Origin: Pseudomonadota bacterium | GTDB taxonomy: Bacteria; Desulfobacterota; Syntrophia; Syntrophales; UBA5619 | NCBI GenBank assembly: GCA_018896355.1 | Contig: JAHIMW010000082.1 | Location: 1 to 23,841 of the forward strand | Length of the DNA stretch: 23,841 bases | Reading direction: 5' to 3' | In this document: piece by piece, positions 23,020-23,841 of the stretch | Layout: every line of letters begins with the position of its first letter | Position numbering within the stretch: position 1 is the first letter of the stretch | Program-made: the position numbers and the translations under genes | The notes under the pieces: generated by a model | What the model was told of the DNA's origin: nothing | The model's database searches: none | The model's input: the letters and a program-made list of their open reading frames with translations, nothing else

Positions 23020-23315
23020 ATGAAAATCTCCCCTAACCCCTCTTTACCAAAGAGGGGAATGATTAAGTCCCCCTTTAGCAAAGGGGGATATGGGGATATA
23101 GGGGGATTTGAGGTGCATTTTCAGGTGAAAAAGGTCCAAAACCTCTCCCTTACTCTGATCGTTACTCTGATCGTTCGACTAACCCCCATGCCCGGGGCGA
23201 GCACAACGAAGCATGAAAATCCCCCCTTGCCCGCCTTTGACAAAGGGGGGATGGGGGGATTTTCATATAAAGCTCACAACGAAATTTCCCCTCCCACGGG
23301 GGGAGGGGAAATTTC
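23020..23315. repeat. Cluster of C/G-rich palindromic repeats
   Basis: The gap of more than 400 nt between the flavoprotein stump and the permease holds no gene but a series of palindromes. CCCCTCTTTACCAAAGAGGGG is at 23037-23057 and CCCCCTTTAGCAAAGGGGG at about 23069-23087. An arm pair GAAAATCCCCCC/GGGGGGATTTTC with inner CCTTTGACAAAGG spans about 23215-23267. A perfect 15-bp hairpin, GAAATTTCCCCTCCC with its complement, is at 23281-23315. A 12-bp tandem TTACTCTGATCG repeat lies at 23150-23173. They look like related, decayed copies of one interspersed repeat family. The last hairpin has no T-run, so termination is unlikely to be its main role. Confidence 0.7.
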
Positions 23316-23356
23316 ACTTTTCGCGTGTGCGTAAAGTTGGCGCCCTGGGGGCCGCC

Positions 23357-23841
23357 TTAGGTTGCAGGCTGCGGCTGCAACCCGCTCCCGTTCTTCGGCG
23401 GGGCGATCCGCCGGTGGCACACGACGCCGTAGATCGTCGCCGGCAGGACGAACACGGCCGCCGCAAGCGCCACGTCGTTATTCGGGTGAAGCAACACGAC
23501 GAGCGAGGCTGCCGCCAGCGCCGCACGCAGCATCACGTCTGATCCCATGTTGGCGAAGAACCTGCCGAAGATGGCGAAAGTCATGCCGCAGCAGGCGATC
23601 GCTACGAGGAGCGTAGCGGCGATCTGTGGCCAACCCGGGTGCGTCACCATATCGGAGCGGGCGAAGATGGTGAAGGACATGAAGGTGATGGGCAGGCACA
23701 GTTTTAGTGACTCCCACATGGTCCGCATAAAGGAGGCTTCCGCGATCCGTGCCGAGACCGCTGCCGTGAGCGAGGTCGGCGGCGACAATTCGCCCCAGAC
23801 CGCCAGTAGAAACGCGAAAAAATTCGCGACCCAGGGATCGA
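23357..23841 (-). CDS. TRAP-type transporter permease, C-terminal part (runs off the window)
   Basis: The frame is open to the window edge and ends at 23357, so about 160 C-terminal residues are visible. The segment FFAFLLAVWGELSPPTSLTA followed by AVSARIAEASFMRTMWESLK is characteristic of the large (DctM-like) domain of TRAP transporters, especially the fused TAXI-type permeases. It includes the conserved helix break with SPPT and the following Ala-rich helix. Three more hydrophobic segments and a Pro-rich tail follow. These transporters import dicarboxylates or other organic acids with sodium and a periplasmic binding protein. The partner genes would lie beyond the window. An internal ATG at 23788 is not the true start. 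Base composition is more GC-rich than in neighbouring genes. Confidence 0.7.
   Translation of the reverse strand, partial: DPWVANFFAFLLAVWGELSPPTSLTAAVSARIAEASFMRTMWESLKLCLPITFMSFTIFARSDMVTHPGWPQIAATLLVAIACCGMTFAIFGRFFANMGSDVMLRAALAAASLVVLLHPNNDVALAAAVFVLPATIYGVVCHRRIAPPKNGSGLQPQPAT

Noticed and set aside
22634..23023. Plus-strand open frame across the flavoprotein stump and repeat region
   Set aside because: It lies antisense to recognisable SdhA/FrdA sequence and shows no domain.
23037..23087. Palindromes considered as a CRISPR array
   Set aside because: The units differ in length and sequence, are not separated by regular spacers, and no cas gene is present.

Overview
The window most resembles a chromosome segment of an anaerobic deltaproteobacterium-like organism (Desulfobacterota, perhaps Syntrophales-like). 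This is inferred from the mix of gene families (two-subunit class I fumarase, 7TM-HD phosphohydrolase, cytidylate-kinase-like protein beside malQ, a glucosyl-3-phosphoglycerate synthase-type cluster) and a moderately GC-rich composition. It is not based on any marker gene. No rRNA, tRNA, CRISPR array, integrase or transposase was seen.

Layout. (1) 1-1.2 kb: an intact MarR-type regulator, then the C-terminal stump of a CLC chloride channel and the C-terminal stump of an MscS-like channel. (2) 1.2-4.6 kb: a tight three-gene operon of a MpgP/MggB-type HAD phosphatase, a GT-A glycosyltransferase and a GpgS-type glucosyl-3-phosphoglycerate synthase. It probably makes glucosylglycerate or mannosylglucosylglycerate, which are compatible solutes built on 3-phosphoglycerate. 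(3) 4.6-7.0 kb: a PgpH/YqfF-like membrane HD phosphohydrolase, a likely c-di-AMP phosphodiesterase. (4) 7.1-10.8 kb, minus strand: a cytidylate-kinase-like protein, 4-alpha-glucanotransferase (malQ) and cofactor-independent phosphoglycerate mutase (gpmI). (5) 11.0-12.8 kb, minus: a protein joining a GNAT acetyltransferase domain to a histone-deacetylase/acetylpolyamine-amidohydrolase domain, with a good sigma70-type promoter upstream. (6) 13.1-15.9 kb, minus: a beta-propeller lipoprotein, an NlpC/P60-SH3 exported protein and a YihY/BrkB membrane protein. (7) 16.2-19.5 kb: a LapA-domain small membrane protein, then on the minus strand an APC permease with two Usp domains overlapping an MscS-family TM-helix protein. 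(8) 19.5-19.6 kb: a frameshifted copy of the 3' end of the BrkB gene. (9) 19.8-22.0 kb: cofactor-dependent phosphoglycerate mutase (gpmA) and the two subunits of class I fumarase. (10) 22.1-23.8 kb: a carboxymuconolactone-decarboxylase-family gene, a 122-bp terminal-inverted-repeat element, a truncated succinate dehydrogenase/fumarate reductase flavoprotein, a cluster of palindromic C/G-rich repeats, and the end of a TRAP-type permease that runs off the window.

Themes. Central carbon flow around 3-phosphoglycerate recurs: two non-homologous mutases and a solute pathway that draws on the same metabolite. Membrane and osmotic functions are also common. The window is unusually rich in gene stumps (CLC, MscS, possibly a TrkA-C domain, BrkB, SdhA/FrdA), which suggests past rearrangement. 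The strongest candidates for something new are the GNAT-deacetylase fusion, the solute cluster, and the small inverted-repeat element that seems to supply both a promoter to one gene and a stop codon to another.
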